In this document: in pieces, positions 9,269-18,026 of the stretch
How positions within the stretch are numbered: position 1 is the first letter of the stretch
Layout: each line of letters begins with the position of its first letter
DNA from: DASQBT01 sp049578545
GTDB taxonomy: Bacteria; Pseudomonadota; Gammaproteobacteria; Burkholderiales; Thiobacillaceae
Reading direction: 5' to 3'
DNA length: 51,506 bases
Assembly: GCA_049578545.1 (NCBI GenBank)
Contig: JBAUMF010000066.1
Coordinates: 1 to 51,506, forward strand
Notes under the pieces: generated by a model
Seen by the model: only the letters and a program-made list of their open reading frames with translations
The model's database searches: none
What the model was told of the DNA's origin: nothing
Translations under genes and position numbers: made by a program

Positions 9269-11068
9269 CTACTCGCCACGCCGGAACATCCTGTCCAGAT
9301 CAGCCAGCGAAATCTGAAACCAGGTGGGTCGGCCGTGATTGCATTGGCCTGCCCGTTCGGTCGCTTCCATCTCTCGCAGCAGCGCATTCATTTCCGGCAG
9401 GGTCAGTTTGCGATTGGCGCGTACCGCACCATGACAAGCCAGGGTTGCGAGCAATTCATTGCGTCGTCCGGTAACCAGCCGGGTTACGCCATATTCGTGG
9501 ATTTCCCTGAGCAAATCACGGGTCAGCTGGATCGGATCGGCATCCTTCAATAGCGCGGGAACTGCGCGCACCGCTACGGCATTTCCGGCAATCGGTGACA
9601 GCGCGAACCCGATCCCCTTGAGCGCGTCGCTTTCTTCTGTGATGGCAGCGACATCGCGCTCGTCCGCCTGAACGGTAACAGGTATCAGCAGCGTCTGGGT
9701 TGGAACCGCTTTCTCATCGAGGGCCGATTTAAGCTTTTCGTATACCACCCGTTCGTGGGCAGCGTGCATATCAACCACCACCAGCCCCTTGTCATTTTGT
9801 GCCAGCACGTAAACGCCCTGCAGCTGGCCAAGAGCAAAGCCGAGTGGATAGCCGGTTTCGGATTCTTGTTCCGATTCTGCCTGCGCGCGGGCAGACGAAC
9901 GGGCAAGCGCATCATACAAAGCCAGTGCCTCATGGGCTTCAAGCCGAATGGCGGATTGGCCCTGCCGTCCGGGGTTTGGCGACCAGGCCGGCACGCTGCC
10001 AAGAGGTGCAGAGGAAGCAGGAACCGTATTGCGCCCTGGACCCAGCGGTGCCTGATGAACCCCGGTGGCGGCGCCCTGTGCAGCTCCTCCCGACAGGCTT
10101 TGTTCAATGACATGGAACAGAAACTGGTGCACCGCCCGGCTTTCGCGGAAGCGCACTTCAGTCTTCGCCGGATGGACATTCACATCCACGCCCTCTGGCG
10201 GGAGACTGAGAAACAGCGCAAACGCTGGATGCCGGTCATGATGCAGCACATCGCGATACGCTTCACGCAATGCATGCGCAATGAGCTTGTCGCGCACATA
10301 GCGGCGATTGACGAATACATACTGCGCATCGCGCCCGCTCTTTGAGTAGGCAGGCAAGGCGGCCATGCCGGTCAGACGCAGTGGTCCGGCAGCTGTATCT
10401 ACAGCAATCGATGCAGCGACAAAATCATCCCCCAGTATGGCGCCTATCCGGTCCTGCGGGCTTTGCGCCGGGTAGCGCATCTGTACCCGGCCGTTGTGGG
10501 TCAGCGTGAATGCCACATCCGCCCTGGCCAGCGCCGCGCGGCGCACCACTTCAGCACAGTGTGCATACTCGGTGGCTTCGCTGCGCAGAAACTTGCGTCG
10601 GGCTGGCGTGTTGAAAAACAGATCCGCTGCATTCACCACCGTGCCCCGACTCAGGGCCGCGGGTATCACAGCCCCAAGTGCGGCCCCGTCCACTTCAATC
10701 TGGTGTGCGTGGGGCAGGTCCAGCCGGCGGCTGGTGATGCTTACCCTGGCAACTGATGCCATGCTGGCCAGCGCTTCGCCGCGAAATCCGAGGCTGGAAA
10801 CCCGTTCCAGATCATCCAGGCTGGCAATCTTGCTGGTGGCATGCCGCGCCACGGCAAGCGGCAGATCGTCCGGTCCCATGCCGCTGCCGTCATCCTGCAC
10901 TGACATCAGTTTCAAGCCACCGGATTCCAGCCTGATGTCGATCTGCGTCGCACCTGCATCCAGGCTGTTTTCGATCAATTCCTTTAACGCTGAGGCCGGG
11001 CGCTCAACCACCTCGCCGGCCGCAATCTGGCTGATCAGGAGGTCGGGCAGCAGCTGAATGGATGACAT
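9269..11068 (-). CDS. mutL: DNA mismatch repair protein MutL
   Basis: This 599-residue protein couples mismatch recognition by MutS to strand removal. The N-terminal GHKL ATPase shows ELIENSLDAGAT, DDGSGM, HATSKI and GFRGEALASM, and LNVHPAK-type VNVHPAKTEVRF near residue 310. The C-terminal domain carries DMHAAHERVVYE, a form of the D(Q/M)HA(X)2E(X)4E metal motif, together with ACHGAVRANRKL and CNHGRPTW, which mark MutL proteins with their own nicking endonuclease, as in bacteria lacking MutH. The middle linker (about 330-400) is low in complexity, as usual. It is followed upstream by the amidase gene across 40 bp on the same strand. Confidence 0.96.
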   Translation of the reverse strand: MSSIQLLPDLLISQIAAGEVVERPASALKELIENSLDAGATQIDIRLESGGLKLMSVQDDGSGMGPDDLPLAVARHATSKIASLDDLERVSSLGFRGEALASMASVARVSITSRRLDLPHAHQIEVDGAALGAVIPAALSRGTVVNAADLFFNTPARRKFLRSEATEYAHCAEVVRRAALARADVAFTLTHNGRVQMRYPAQSPQDRIGAILGDDFVAASIAVDTAAGPLRLTGMAALPAYSKSGRDAQYVFVNRRYVRDKLIAHALREAYRDVLHHDRHPAFALFLSLPPEGVDVNVHPAKTEVRFRESRAVHQFLFHVIEQSLSGGAAQGAATGVHQAPLGPGRNTVPASSAPLGSVPAWSPNPGRQGQSAIRLEAHEALALYDALARSSARAQAESEQESETGYPLGFALGQLQGVYVLAQNDKGLVVVDMHAAHERVVYEKLKSALDEKAVPTQTLLIPVTVQADERDVAAITEESDALKGIGFALSPIAGNAVAVRAVPALLKDADPIQLTRDLLREIHEYGVTRLVTGRRNELLATLACHGAVRANRKLTLPEMNALLREMEATERAGQCNHGRPTWFQISLADLDRMFRRGE

Positions 11069-11108
11069 CGTGGCTCCGATTATACGGAACCACGAGTATC
11101 AGGCGTGC

Positions 11109-12371
11109 TTACATATCTCTGGAGCGGCGGATACGCGCGGTCGGCGGGTTCTTGGCAAAGTAGGCCTTGATGCCATCCACGATGGCATCGGCCAGCTTGT
11201 TCTGATAATTCTCGTCAGTAAGGCGTTTTTCTTCTTGCGGATTTGAGATGAATGCTGTTTCAACCAGGATGGATGGAATATCCGGGGCTTTGAGCACTGC
11301 AAACCCTGCCTGCTCAACCCGTCCCGTATGCAGGTCGTTGATCTGACCCAACTGACCCAACACCGACCTGCCCAATTTCAGACTGTCACTGATGGTCGCG
11401 GTCTGCGAGAGATCGATCAAGGTGCGTTTGAGGTTAGGGTCCTTGACATCGATATTGGCCCCGCCGATCAGGTCAGCATCGTTTTCCTTCTTGGCCAGCC
11501 AGCGCGCCGCCGCGGAGGTCGCACCGTGTTCTGACAGCGCAAACACCGATGAGCCACGCGCATCAGGTTTGACAAACGAGTCCGCATGAATGGAGACGAA
11601 CAGATCAGCCTGGAAGCCGCGTGCCTTTCTCACCCTGTCTTGAAGCGGAATAAAATAATCGCCGTCACGGGTCAATAGCGCACGCATGTTTTCCTGCTGA
11701 TCGATCTTTGACTTCACCTTGCGGGCGATTGCCAAAGTGACATTCTTTTCATACGCATTGACTCCATGTGCACCGGGATCCTCTCCCCCATGCCCTGGAT
11801 CAAGAGCGATGGTCAACAAACGCGCGTATTGACTGCGTTTAGGCGCTGACGTGTCCGTGGAATTTCTGCTTGCCGCATCATCCGTCGATGGCTTTGCCTG
11901 ATCCGGATTGGCCTGGGCAATACTGGGTTGATCGGGCGCGCTGGTGGCGCCAGGAGATTCAGGATACAGGTCGACTACAAGACGGTAACCGTATTCACCC
12001 AGCGGCCTGATTTCAAAGATGGATGGACGTACCGGGGTCTTCAGCTCAAGCACAACCCGTGTGACCCCGGGTCGATTAATGCCAACCCGCACTGACTGGA
12101 TATAGGTATCATCTACCTGCACCAGCCCCGGGAGATTATTAAGGTTGGTATCGAGATCAACCCCTTCAAGGTCAATCACCAGCCGATTGGGATTCGGCAG
12201 GGTGAAATACTTGAACAGGATAGGCGTCCTGGCTTCAAGCGTAAGCCGGGTGTAATCGGGTGAAGGCCACAACCGCGCCGCATTGAGGGAAATAGTCGCT
12301 TGGGCCAATCCCGGTGATAGCGCAAAACACATCGCAACATAGGTCAGACTGATCAATCGCCATGGATTCAT
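11109..12371 (-). CDS. N-acetylmuramoyl-L-alanine amidase (AmiB/AmiC type)
   Basis: This is a 420-residue periplasmic amidase that cleaves the amide bond between muramic acid and the stem peptide to split daughter cells. The signal peptide ends near GLAQA; an AMIN domain (about 30-140, SPDYTRLTLEARTP ... LVVDLYPES) directs it to septal peptidoglycan; a linker rich in S/T/P follows; the Amidase_3 domain from about 185 has the zinc motifs LDPGHGGEDPG, EKNVTLAIA, SIHADSF and VETAFISNP. The gene starts inside the stop of tsaE (4-nt overlap), so the two are translated together, a common arrangement in proteobacteria. Confidence 0.95.
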   Translation of the reverse strand: MNPWRLISLTYVAMCFALSPGLAQATISLNAARLWPSPDYTRLTLEARTPILFKYFTLPNPNRLVIDLEGVDLDTNLNNLPGLVQVDDTYIQSVRVGINRPGVTRVVLELKTPVRPSIFEIRPLGEYGYRLVVDLYPESPGATSAPDQPSIAQANPDQAKPSTDDAASRNSTDTSAPKRSQYARLLTIALDPGHGGEDPGAHGVNAYEKNVTLAIARKVKSKIDQQENMRALLTRDGDYFIPLQDRVRKARGFQADLFVSIHADSFVKPDARGSSVFALSEHGATSAAARWLAKKENDADLIGGANIDVKDPNLKRTLIDLSQTATISDSLKLGRSVLGQLGQINDLHTGRVEQAGFAVLKAPDIPSILVETAFISNPQEEKRLTDENYQNKLADAIVDGIKAYFAKNPPTARIRRSRDM

Positions 12372-12844
12372 TTCAGCACCTCCATCGTCTGTTTGCCTCT
12401 GGTGGATTCCGCATGGATACTGGCTTCCCGACCATCACCCGATATGCTCAGTTTCACGCGCACATCAGCTGGGGGCAACAAGCCTGCGGCCTTTTCCGGC
12501 CACTCCACCAGGCACAGGGTGCTGGCATTGCAGTCATCGCGAAAACCTGCATCCAACCACTCCCTTGTATTAATCATGCGATATAAATCATAGTGTTGCA
12601 AGGTTAATTTAGACAAAACATAAGATTCGACCAGTGCATATGTGGGGCTTTTGACACGGCCGTTGTAGCCGAGGGCGCGCAAAATGCCCCGCACCAGCGT
12701 GGTCTTGCCTGCCCCCAGATCGCCTTGCAGATAAACCACCATACCCGGCTGCAAAGCCGCAGCCAGCCTTGCTCCGAGCGCCATCGTGGCGTCTTCACCT
12801 GGCAGCGACAGCGTCACGTCCGGCGTATCATTCCCCTCATGCAT
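12368..12844 (-). CDS. tsaE: tRNA threonylcarbamoyladenosine biosynthesis ATPase TsaE
   Basis: This 158-residue ATPase drives the TsaBDE complex that adds threonylcarbamoyl to A37 of ANN-decoding tRNAs. It shows the P-loop GDLGAGKTTLVRG, the SPTYALVESY segment, HYDLYRM and the LVEWPEKA motif typical of the family; length is normal. GGAGG lies 10 nt before the ATG. Its start codon abuts the start codon of queG on the other strand. Confidence 0.93.
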   Translation of the reverse strand: MHEGNDTPDVTLSLPGEDATMALGARLAAALQPGMVVYLQGDLGAGKTTLVRGILRALGYNGRVKSPTYALVESYVLSKLTLQHYDLYRMINTREWLDAGFRDDCNASTLCLVEWPEKAAGLLPPADVRVKLSISGDGREASIHAESTRGKQTMEVLK

Positions 12845-13903
12845 AATGCATCAGCCTCCACCCGCCACATTGAACTGGCCCGGCAGATCAAAGCCTGGGG
12901 ACAGGAACTTGGCTTCGCGCAAATTGGCATTGCTGACACCGACTTGTCCGCTGCAGAGCCGCAATTGCAGAACTGGCTGGCAAATAGTTTTCATGGCGAG
13001 ATGGATTATATGGCGGCCCATGGCACAAAACGCAGCCGGCCGCATGAACTGGTGCCCGGTACGCTGCGCGTGATCACGGCCCGTTTCAACTACTGGCCTG
13101 AAGCGGTGGATGCATCAAAGAACCTGGCTGAACTGGAAAGGGCCTATGTCTCCCGCTATGCATTGGGGCGCGATTATCACAAGGTATTGCGCAACCGGCT
13201 GCAGCAACTGGCGGAGAGGATTGAAGCGGAAATCGGCCCGTTCGGTTATCGCGTGTTCACCGATTCCGCACCAGTCATGGAAGTGGAGCTTGCAACCAAA
13301 TCGGGGCTAGGGTGGCGCGGCAAACACACCCTCCTCATCAATCAGAGCGAAGGCTCGTATTTCTTCCTCGGCGAAATCTATACGGGCCTTCCACTGCCCA
13401 TCGACTCGCCTCACGGCGATCACTGCGGAACCTGTTTCGCCTGCGCCGATGCCTGCCCCACGGGCGCTATCGTCGCACCCTATCAGCTTGATGCGCGGCG
13501 CTGCATTTCCTACCTGACCATCGAACTCAAGGGCAGCATTCCGCTAGAGTTGCGGCCGCTGATGGGCAACCGCATTTACGGCTGCGATGACTGTCAGCTG
13601 GCCTGTCCCTGGAACCGATTCGCCCAAACCACTGCTCTTCCCGACTTTCATCCGCGACTTGGGCTGGACACCGCCATGCTGGTTGAACTGTTTGGCTGGA
13701 GTGAGAAGGAATTCCTGCGCAAGACCGCAGGCTCGGCCATCCGCCGCATCGGCCATGAACGCTGGCTGCGCAATATCGCCGTTGCACTTGGCAACGGTCC
13801 TGCCTCTGAACCAACAATCGCGGCGCTCAAGGCACGACTGGATCACCGCTCTGCCCTGGTGCGCGAGCATGTAGAATGGGCGCTTTCGCGACTTGCTGCC
13901 TGA
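12839..13903 (+). CDS. queG: Epoxyqueuosine reductase QueG
   Basis: This 354-residue cobalamin-dependent enzyme converts epoxyqueuosine to queuosine at the wobble position of GUN tRNAs. It shows the N-terminal DUF1730 region with the DYHKVLRNRL and DSAPVMEVELA segments, the two [4Fe-4S] sites CGTCFACADACPTGA and CDDCQLACPWN, and a C-terminal HEAT-like tail. The start at 12839 is the only in-frame ATG before the conserved region; it has no clear Shine-Dalgarno sequence and lies back to back with the tsaE start in the palindrome ATGCAT. A longer frame runs into tsaE and is not used here. Confidence 0.94.
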   Translation: MHNASASTRHIELARQIKAWGQELGFAQIGIADTDLSAAEPQLQNWLANSFHGEMDYMAAHGTKRSRPHELVPGTLRVITARFNYWPEAVDASKNLAELERAYVSRYALGRDYHKVLRNRLQQLAERIEAEIGPFGYRVFTDSAPVMEVELATKSGLGWRGKHTLLINQSEGSYFFLGEIYTGLPLPIDSPHGDHCGTCFACADACPTGAIVAPYQLDARRCISYLTIELKGSIPLELRPLMGNRIYGCDDCQLACPWNRFAQTTALPDFHPRLGLDTAMLVELFGWSEKEFLRKTAGSAIRRIGHERWLRNIAVALGNGPASEPTIAALKARLDHRSALVREHVEWALSRLAA

Positions 13904-13904
13904 C

Positions 13905-14699
13905 ATGGCCTCACCCGCCTCCCCCATCGGTGTGTTCGATTCCGGCGTCGGTGGCCTTACCGTTGTCCGCGCGCTGATGGAGCGTCTTCCCTACGAAAAT
14001 ATCGTCTATTTTGGCGACACGGCCCGCGTGCCGTATGGCGTCAAGTCGGTCGAGACCATCTCCCACTTCACCACGCAGATCGCCGAGTTTCTGCTGGCAA
14101 AAGAGGTGAAGCTGCTGATCATCGCCTGCAACACCATGGCCGCCGTGGCCGCCCAGGTGGTGCGCGACCTTTCGCCCGTGCCCGTGCTGGATGTAATCGA
14201 CGCCGGCGCCGTCGCGGCCAAGCATGGCAAACGCATCGGCGTCATTGGAACCCCCACCACCATCAACAGCAATGCCTATGCGCGCGCCATTCACGAATAC
14301 GCGCCTGACTCGCGCATCCATTCCCAGGCCTGCGCGCTGTTTGTGCCGCTGGTGGAAGAAGGCTGGCTCGATCATGAGGTCACCCGCCTGACTGCAAGGG
14401 AATACCTGCGCCCCCTGCTGGCGGAAAAGATCGACACCCTGGTGTTGGGCTGCACCCATTACCCGCTATTGAAACCCCTGTTGCATGAAGTGGCAGGACC
14501 GGATGTGCAACTGGTCGATTCCGCCGAAGCCATGGCCGAGCAGGCCGCCTTAACGCTGGAAGAGAAAGGTCTGGCCAACCCCGGCCCCGCCCAACCCCAT
14601 TACGACTTTTATGTCACCGATGTGCCGCTGCGCTTCCAGACCATCGGCGAGCGCTTCATGGGACGAACGCTCAGCAATGTGCACGTGGTGAAGTGGTAA
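13905..14699 (+). CDS. murI: Glutamate racemase
   Basis: This 264-residue enzyme makes D-glutamate for peptidoglycan. It contains the two catalytic Cys regions, IIACNTMAA and LGCTHYPLL, and the N-terminal IGVFDSGVGGLTV and VYFGDTARVPYG motifs. The ATG at 13905 lies one base after the queG stop (TGA-C-ATG), so translation is coupled; an upstream TTG at 13893 is possible but less likely. Confidence 0.95.
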   Translation: MASPASPIGVFDSGVGGLTVVRALMERLPYENIVYFGDTARVPYGVKSVETISHFTTQIAEFLLAKEVKLLIIACNTMAAVAAQVVRDLSPVPVLDVIDAGAVAAKHGKRIGVIGTPTTINSNAYARAIHEYAPDSRIHSQACALFVPLVEEGWLDHEVTRLTAREYLRPLLAEKIDTLVLGCTHYPLLKPLLHEVAGPDVQLVDSAEAMAEQAALTLEEKGLANPGPAQPHYDFYVTDVPLRFQTIGERFMGRTLSNVHVVKW

Positions 14700-15120
14700 G
14701 CGCGAACAAGCGAAATACCAACAATACAATCATCCACGAGCCCCTTTAACTCGCGGGCAAACAGGAACGGACACGCTTCAGATGACCCAATCAAAAAGAC
14801 TGCGTTGGCTCTAAAACGTAAATTCGATTCGACCATCCTGCCAGAAGAAAACTGAGCCTTGGCCGAGCTGCCTCGACGTCAGGCCGCAATGTAAGCGGTC
14901 AACATTTCAAACATACCGATCGCACGCCAACTGCGCTCAGGGTTCTCGGAGAATTGCTTGCGCCATTTGCACACAACGTCATGATCTGAGGGCTTTGGAC
15001 TCTGACATCCCTATCATTGTGAAAAGCGTAGTACGGGAACCTGCACCCGTTGTCGGGGTCAATATGAACGTTACCTGATAAACTCTTTCGTATTGCCAAG
15101 TATTTCAACCGAGTCATCCC
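14700..15120. other. Intergenic region with a broken small gene
   Basis: The 420 bp between murI and the ferredoxin reductase contain a likely decayed minus-strand gene at 14879-15117 (listed separately). I see nothing that can be named in 14700-14878. Confidence 0.4.
14879..15117 (-). pseudogene. Small gene split by a frameshift, function unknown
   Basis: On the minus strand an ATG at 15117 opens a frame reading MTRLKYLAIRKSLSGN, then PDNGCRFPYYAFHNDRDV. Near 14990 this frame stops looking like protein, while another frame picks up with SDHDVVCKWRKQFSENPER and WRAIGMFEMLTAYIAA, ending in TGA at 14879-14881. The second frame is closed upstream by stops, so neither half stands alone well. Together they would give a protein of about 80 residues. 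I do not recognise the family. It lies divergent to the reductase gene, with the two starts 4 bp apart. Confidence 0.4.
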
Positions 15121-15867
15121 ATGCCCTATCTCGAACAAACCGTCACCGATGTGCGTCCGTGGTCCTCTCACACCTTCAGCCTCAAGCTCACCCGTCCGGA
15201 GCATTTCAATTTCGTCAATGGCGAGTTCGTCACCATCGGGCTCAGGCAGGAAGGCAGACTGGTGGCGCGCGCGTACTCCATCGTTTCGACGCGCGACGAT
15301 CCGCATCTGGAATTTCTGAGCATTCATGTGCCCGGCGGGCCGCTGACCAGCAAGCTGGCGCAGATGCGGCCAGGCGATACGGTATGGGTGAACAGCAAGG
15401 CAACCGGTTCGCTGACTCTGAACCACGTGCAGCCTGGCAGGCATTTATACATGCTGGCGACCGGCACGGGGCTGGCGCCGTTCATGAGTCTGGTGCGCGA
15501 TCCCCAAACCATGCGCGCGTTCGAGAAAGTCATCCTGGTGCACACAGTGCGCACGGCGGCCGAACTCGCTTACCGGGAGGAACTGGAGACCCGCGCCGGG
15601 GCCGATTTCATCTACGTGCCGGCGGTGACGCGCGAGCCCTTCGACTTCGGCCAGCGCTGCTCGGATGCCTTCATTTCCGGCGAACTGTTCAATCACATCG
15701 ATCTGCCGTCGGCCGACCCCGCGCACGATCGCGTAATGCTGTGCGGCAACCCGGGGATGAACAGGCAAATGAACCAGTATCTAAAGGACAGCGGCTGGAC
15801 GATGACCAACCACCGCGGCATCGGCAACTTCACGGTGGAAGCTGCCTTTGTCACCCATCACAACTGA
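15121..15867 (+). CDS. fpr: Ferredoxin--NADP+ reductase
   Basis: This 248-residue FAD enzyme exchanges electrons between NADPH and ferredoxin or flavodoxin. The FAD site is RAYSIVSTRDDPHLEF with the Fpr-type VPGGPLTSKL; the NADP site is LATGTGLAPFMSLVRD and VMLCGNPGM; the C-terminal end is short (AAFVTHHN), in the group whose tail replaces the plant-type Tyr. Length is typical. A short hairpin (CACCCATC...GATGGGTG, 15852-15876) covers the stop codon but lacks a T tract. Confidence 0.93.
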   Translation: MPYLEQTVTDVRPWSSHTFSLKLTRPEHFNFVNGEFVTIGLRQEGRLVARAYSIVSTRDDPHLEFLSIHVPGGPLTSKLAQMRPGDTVWVNSKATGSLTLNHVQPGRHLYMLATGTGLAPFMSLVRDPQTMRAFEKVILVHTVRTAAELAYREELETRAGADFIYVPAVTREPFDFGQRCSDAFISGELFNHIDLPSADPAHDRVMLCGNPGMNRQMNQYLKDSGWTMTNHRGIGNFTVEAAFVTHHN

Positions 15868-15945
15868 CGATGGGTGTTGGCAGAACAACTAAAGACGCAT
15901 CTGTTTCATTGCCGGCAAGAACTTCAGACCTGATCAGGTGCTGAT

Positions 15946-15973
15946 AAAAAAAGCGCCAGTCGAATTACCGGCG
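15946..15973 (-). terminator. Rho-independent terminator of the metal-efflux operon
   Basis: Read on the minus strand, CGCCGGT-AATTCG-ACTGGCG forms a 7-bp stem (one G-T pair) followed by C and seven T. It lies 26 bp beyond the stop of the small periplasmic gene at 15999. Confidence 0.8.
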
Positions 15974-15998
15974 TTACGGGGTAGATTGTCCTTACTTG

Positions 15999-16385
15999 TT
16001 ACGGACGATTACGACCCATTCCAGCACCGGAGCCCATTCCGCCACTTCTACCTTGTCCAGCGCCCATCCCCCTTGCAGGGGGTTCGTCAGGCAAGGTCTT
16101 ACCCAATTTCTTGGCCCTGATTTTCATTTGTTCGTGATGCTCCCGGCGGAGCTTCTCTCTTTCCCTTTGGGTTTTCAATGACCGCATCTTCATCTGATAT
16201 TCGTGGCGCTCACGAGGCGTCATAAGCTCTGAACCATAAATGCGGTCTCTTTGCTGAACCCGGGCCTCCTGCTGGGTTTTCTCATCGACTCGCTGCTGAA
16301 CCCCGTCCCCATCAGCCGCATGGACCAGAACAGGCGAACAAAGCACGGCAACAAAGCCCAACGCCAATTTATCGAGACCTTTCAT
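15999..16385 (-). CDS. Small charged periplasmic protein
   Basis: This 128-residue protein has a signal peptide (about 1-24, ending VHAAD) and a highly charged helical middle (QQEARVQQRDRIYGSE; MTPRERHEYQMKMRSL; QREREKLRREHHEQM) and a Gly/Met/Arg-rich tail (GMGAGQGRSGGMGSG). The His/Met-rich character suggests metal binding, but no family is recognised. The start at 16385 has GGAG at a correct distance; an ATG at 16391 is too close to it. It is 73 bp after the outer-membrane channel gene and before the terminator, so it is probably the last gene of the efflux operon. Confidence 0.65.
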   Translation of the reverse strand: MKGLDKLALGFVAVLCSPVLVHAADGDGVQQRVDEKTQQEARVQQRDRIYGSELMTPRERHEYQMKMRSLKTQREREKLRREHHEQMKIRAKKLGKTLPDEPPARGMGAGQGRSGGMGSGAGMGRNRP

Positions 16386-16458
16386 GATCATTCTCCAATC
16401 ACTGAGGGAACATACCACTCAGTATAAAGATTAGCATCTCGCCAATTTGCTCGGGTAC

Positions 16459-17730
16459 CTAATGTTCATGCGCTTTCGCTTCATTTTCGTCCACCGGCCA
16501 TAATTGATGCGCATCCAGTTTCAGCCTGTATTGTGCTTCCAGCGCATCCAGGCGGGCCATTGACTCGGCCTGTTGAGCCTCCAGGGACTGTCTGCGTGCC
16601 ATCAGCGTCTCATCCAGCGCTGCTTCCCCAAACTGGTAGGCTTTTTCCATGCCTTCAGCTTGTCGCCTTGCCGCCTCGGTGCCCACCTTTGCCTGTTGCC
16701 AGACCTGGTAGAGATACCGCGCTTTCAGAAACTGGGCCTCTGCCTCCTGACTTATTCTGGCTGACACCGCCGCTTCCTGCGAGGATGCGGCACTCGCTTC
16801 AGCCTGCGCGGCATTGCGGTCAGCCCGTCGAGCCTGGCCAGGTAAGGGAATAGTGACGTAGGCACCGAGGACCGTTTCCTCACCGCCACGTTCATAGCTG
16901 TAACGAATCCCAATGGCAGGGTCAGGGCGCAAATTGGCTTCCATCCTGCTTGCCGAGATTCGGGATGCGCGTGCAGCAGCCTGGGCCCGTGCCAGTTCGT
17001 GGTTATGCTGCATGGTGGCGGCCTTCCAGCTTTCGGCTGTGCCCTCTGGTATTGCTGGCTCAGGCAATACAAGTGCTTCTGGCAATACGATCTGCGGATA
17101 CCGTCCACGCAGCAAGGCACTTGCCGTGTCGCGCGCCAGTTCAGCACGAATCTGCTGGGCTTTGCTCCGGGCCAATGCCGCGCGTGCAGCCTCGCGTTCT
17201 AGCGGTGGCGCATCGCCCGCCTTGATGCGCTTTGCAACAATTTCACTTTGCTGACTCAGGATCGTTGTCTGCTCACGCCAGAGAAGTGCGTCATCCTGTT
17301 GGTGCATCCATTCAAACCAGGTCTTCAGAAACTCCCGACCCGATTCATGCAAGGCGTCGCCCACAGCCAGCTCGGCCTGGTTGATGTGCTCCTCGCCAAG
17401 TTTTTCATCGAGCTGAGCCTTGCCCGGCAATCGCAATGAACGTTCAAGCGCGCCCTCCCATTCCGTATAGCGATCGTCCGGCGTGGTGTTTACCGTGCGG
17501 TTATGTAATCCAAGACGAACGTTGAATTCATAAGGGCCAGCCTTGAGGCTGTTTGCGTGGGCTTGTGCTGCCTCGAACATCGCCTGTGCTTCGAGCACTT
17601 TGGGCTGGGATTGCAAGGCCTGGGTGATCTGCAGCGTCGGAGGCAACCCGGGCCAGGTTTGCATGACCTCCTCTGCCCAGCCATCCGCAGCCAGAACGGA
17701 GCCAAGTAGTAGCACAATTCGTTTCAACAT
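16459..17730 (-). CDS. CzcC-like outer-membrane efflux protein (TolC family)
   Basis: This is a 423-residue TolC-family protein with a signal peptide (MLKRIVLLLGSVLAADGWA) and two repeats rich in alternating coiled-coil helices (QALQSQPKVLEAQAMFEAA; ARAQAAARASRISASRMEA) and beta strands (ECAC-type GIRYSYERGGEETVLGAYVTIPLP). It is the outer-membrane channel of the RND efflux system encoded just upstream and overlaps the DUF3240 gene by 7 nt. The C-terminal end is His/Glu-rich (DENEAKAHEH). Confidence 0.88.
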   Translation of the reverse strand: MLKRIVLLLGSVLAADGWAEEVMQTWPGLPPTLQITQALQSQPKVLEAQAMFEAAQAHANSLKAGPYEFNVRLGLHNRTVNTTPDDRYTEWEGALERSLRLPGKAQLDEKLGEEHINQAELAVGDALHESGREFLKTWFEWMHQQDDALLWREQTTILSQQSEIVAKRIKAGDAPPLEREAARAALARSKAQQIRAELARDTASALLRGRYPQIVLPEALVLPEPAIPEGTAESWKAATMQHNHELARAQAAARASRISASRMEANLRPDPAIGIRYSYERGGEETVLGAYVTIPLPGQARRADRNAAQAEASAASSQEAAVSARISQEAEAQFLKARYLYQVWQQAKVGTEAARRQAEGMEKAYQFGEAALDETLMARRQSLEAQQAESMARLDALEAQYRLKLDAHQLWPVDENEAKAHEH

Positions 17731-18026
17731 TTTCCAAATTCCATCAAGGATGCCACCCAGAAAACAATATTGCAGTTGGGCAGGCGATTCTTAACCAGGC
17801 TGGCAAGCGCTTGCGCCTGCGCAGCATCAATAACACACTCAATACGCACGCGCTTTTCGCGGCCACGCACCTGATCGGCAATCCCCTGGAACGCCAGGTC
17901 GGACCCGTGGCCTTCAGCAGCACTCACCGTGAAACCGGAAGCCAGCTGGGGATGGGACAGCAGCAGCTCAACCATGTCGTCTTCCAGGCGCGCTGGTGCA
18001 ATGAAGGTAAGCAGGACCAGACTCAT
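17724..18026 (-). CDS. DUF3240 protein (PII-like, efflux-associated)
   Basis: This 100-residue protein matches the DUF3240 pattern: VLLTFIAPARLEDDMVELLL at the start, SGFTVSAAEGHG in the middle, then RVRIECVIDAAQAQAL. The family has a ferredoxin-like fold related to PII signal proteins and is found with metal-efflux RND genes in betaproteobacteria. Its role may be to sense or bind metal at the inner face of the pump; this is inference. It overlaps czcA-like by 4 nt and the channel gene by 7 nt. Confidence 0.8.
   Translation of the reverse strand: MSLVLLTFIAPARLEDDMVELLLSHPQLASGFTVSAAEGHGSDLAFQGIADQVRGREKRVRIECVIDAAQAQALASLVKNRLPNCNIVFWVASLMEFGKC

Noticed and set aside
15093..15944. 283-residue plus-strand open frame
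   Set aside because: It is another frame of fpr and has a composition typical of shadow frames (rich in Arg, Ala, His).
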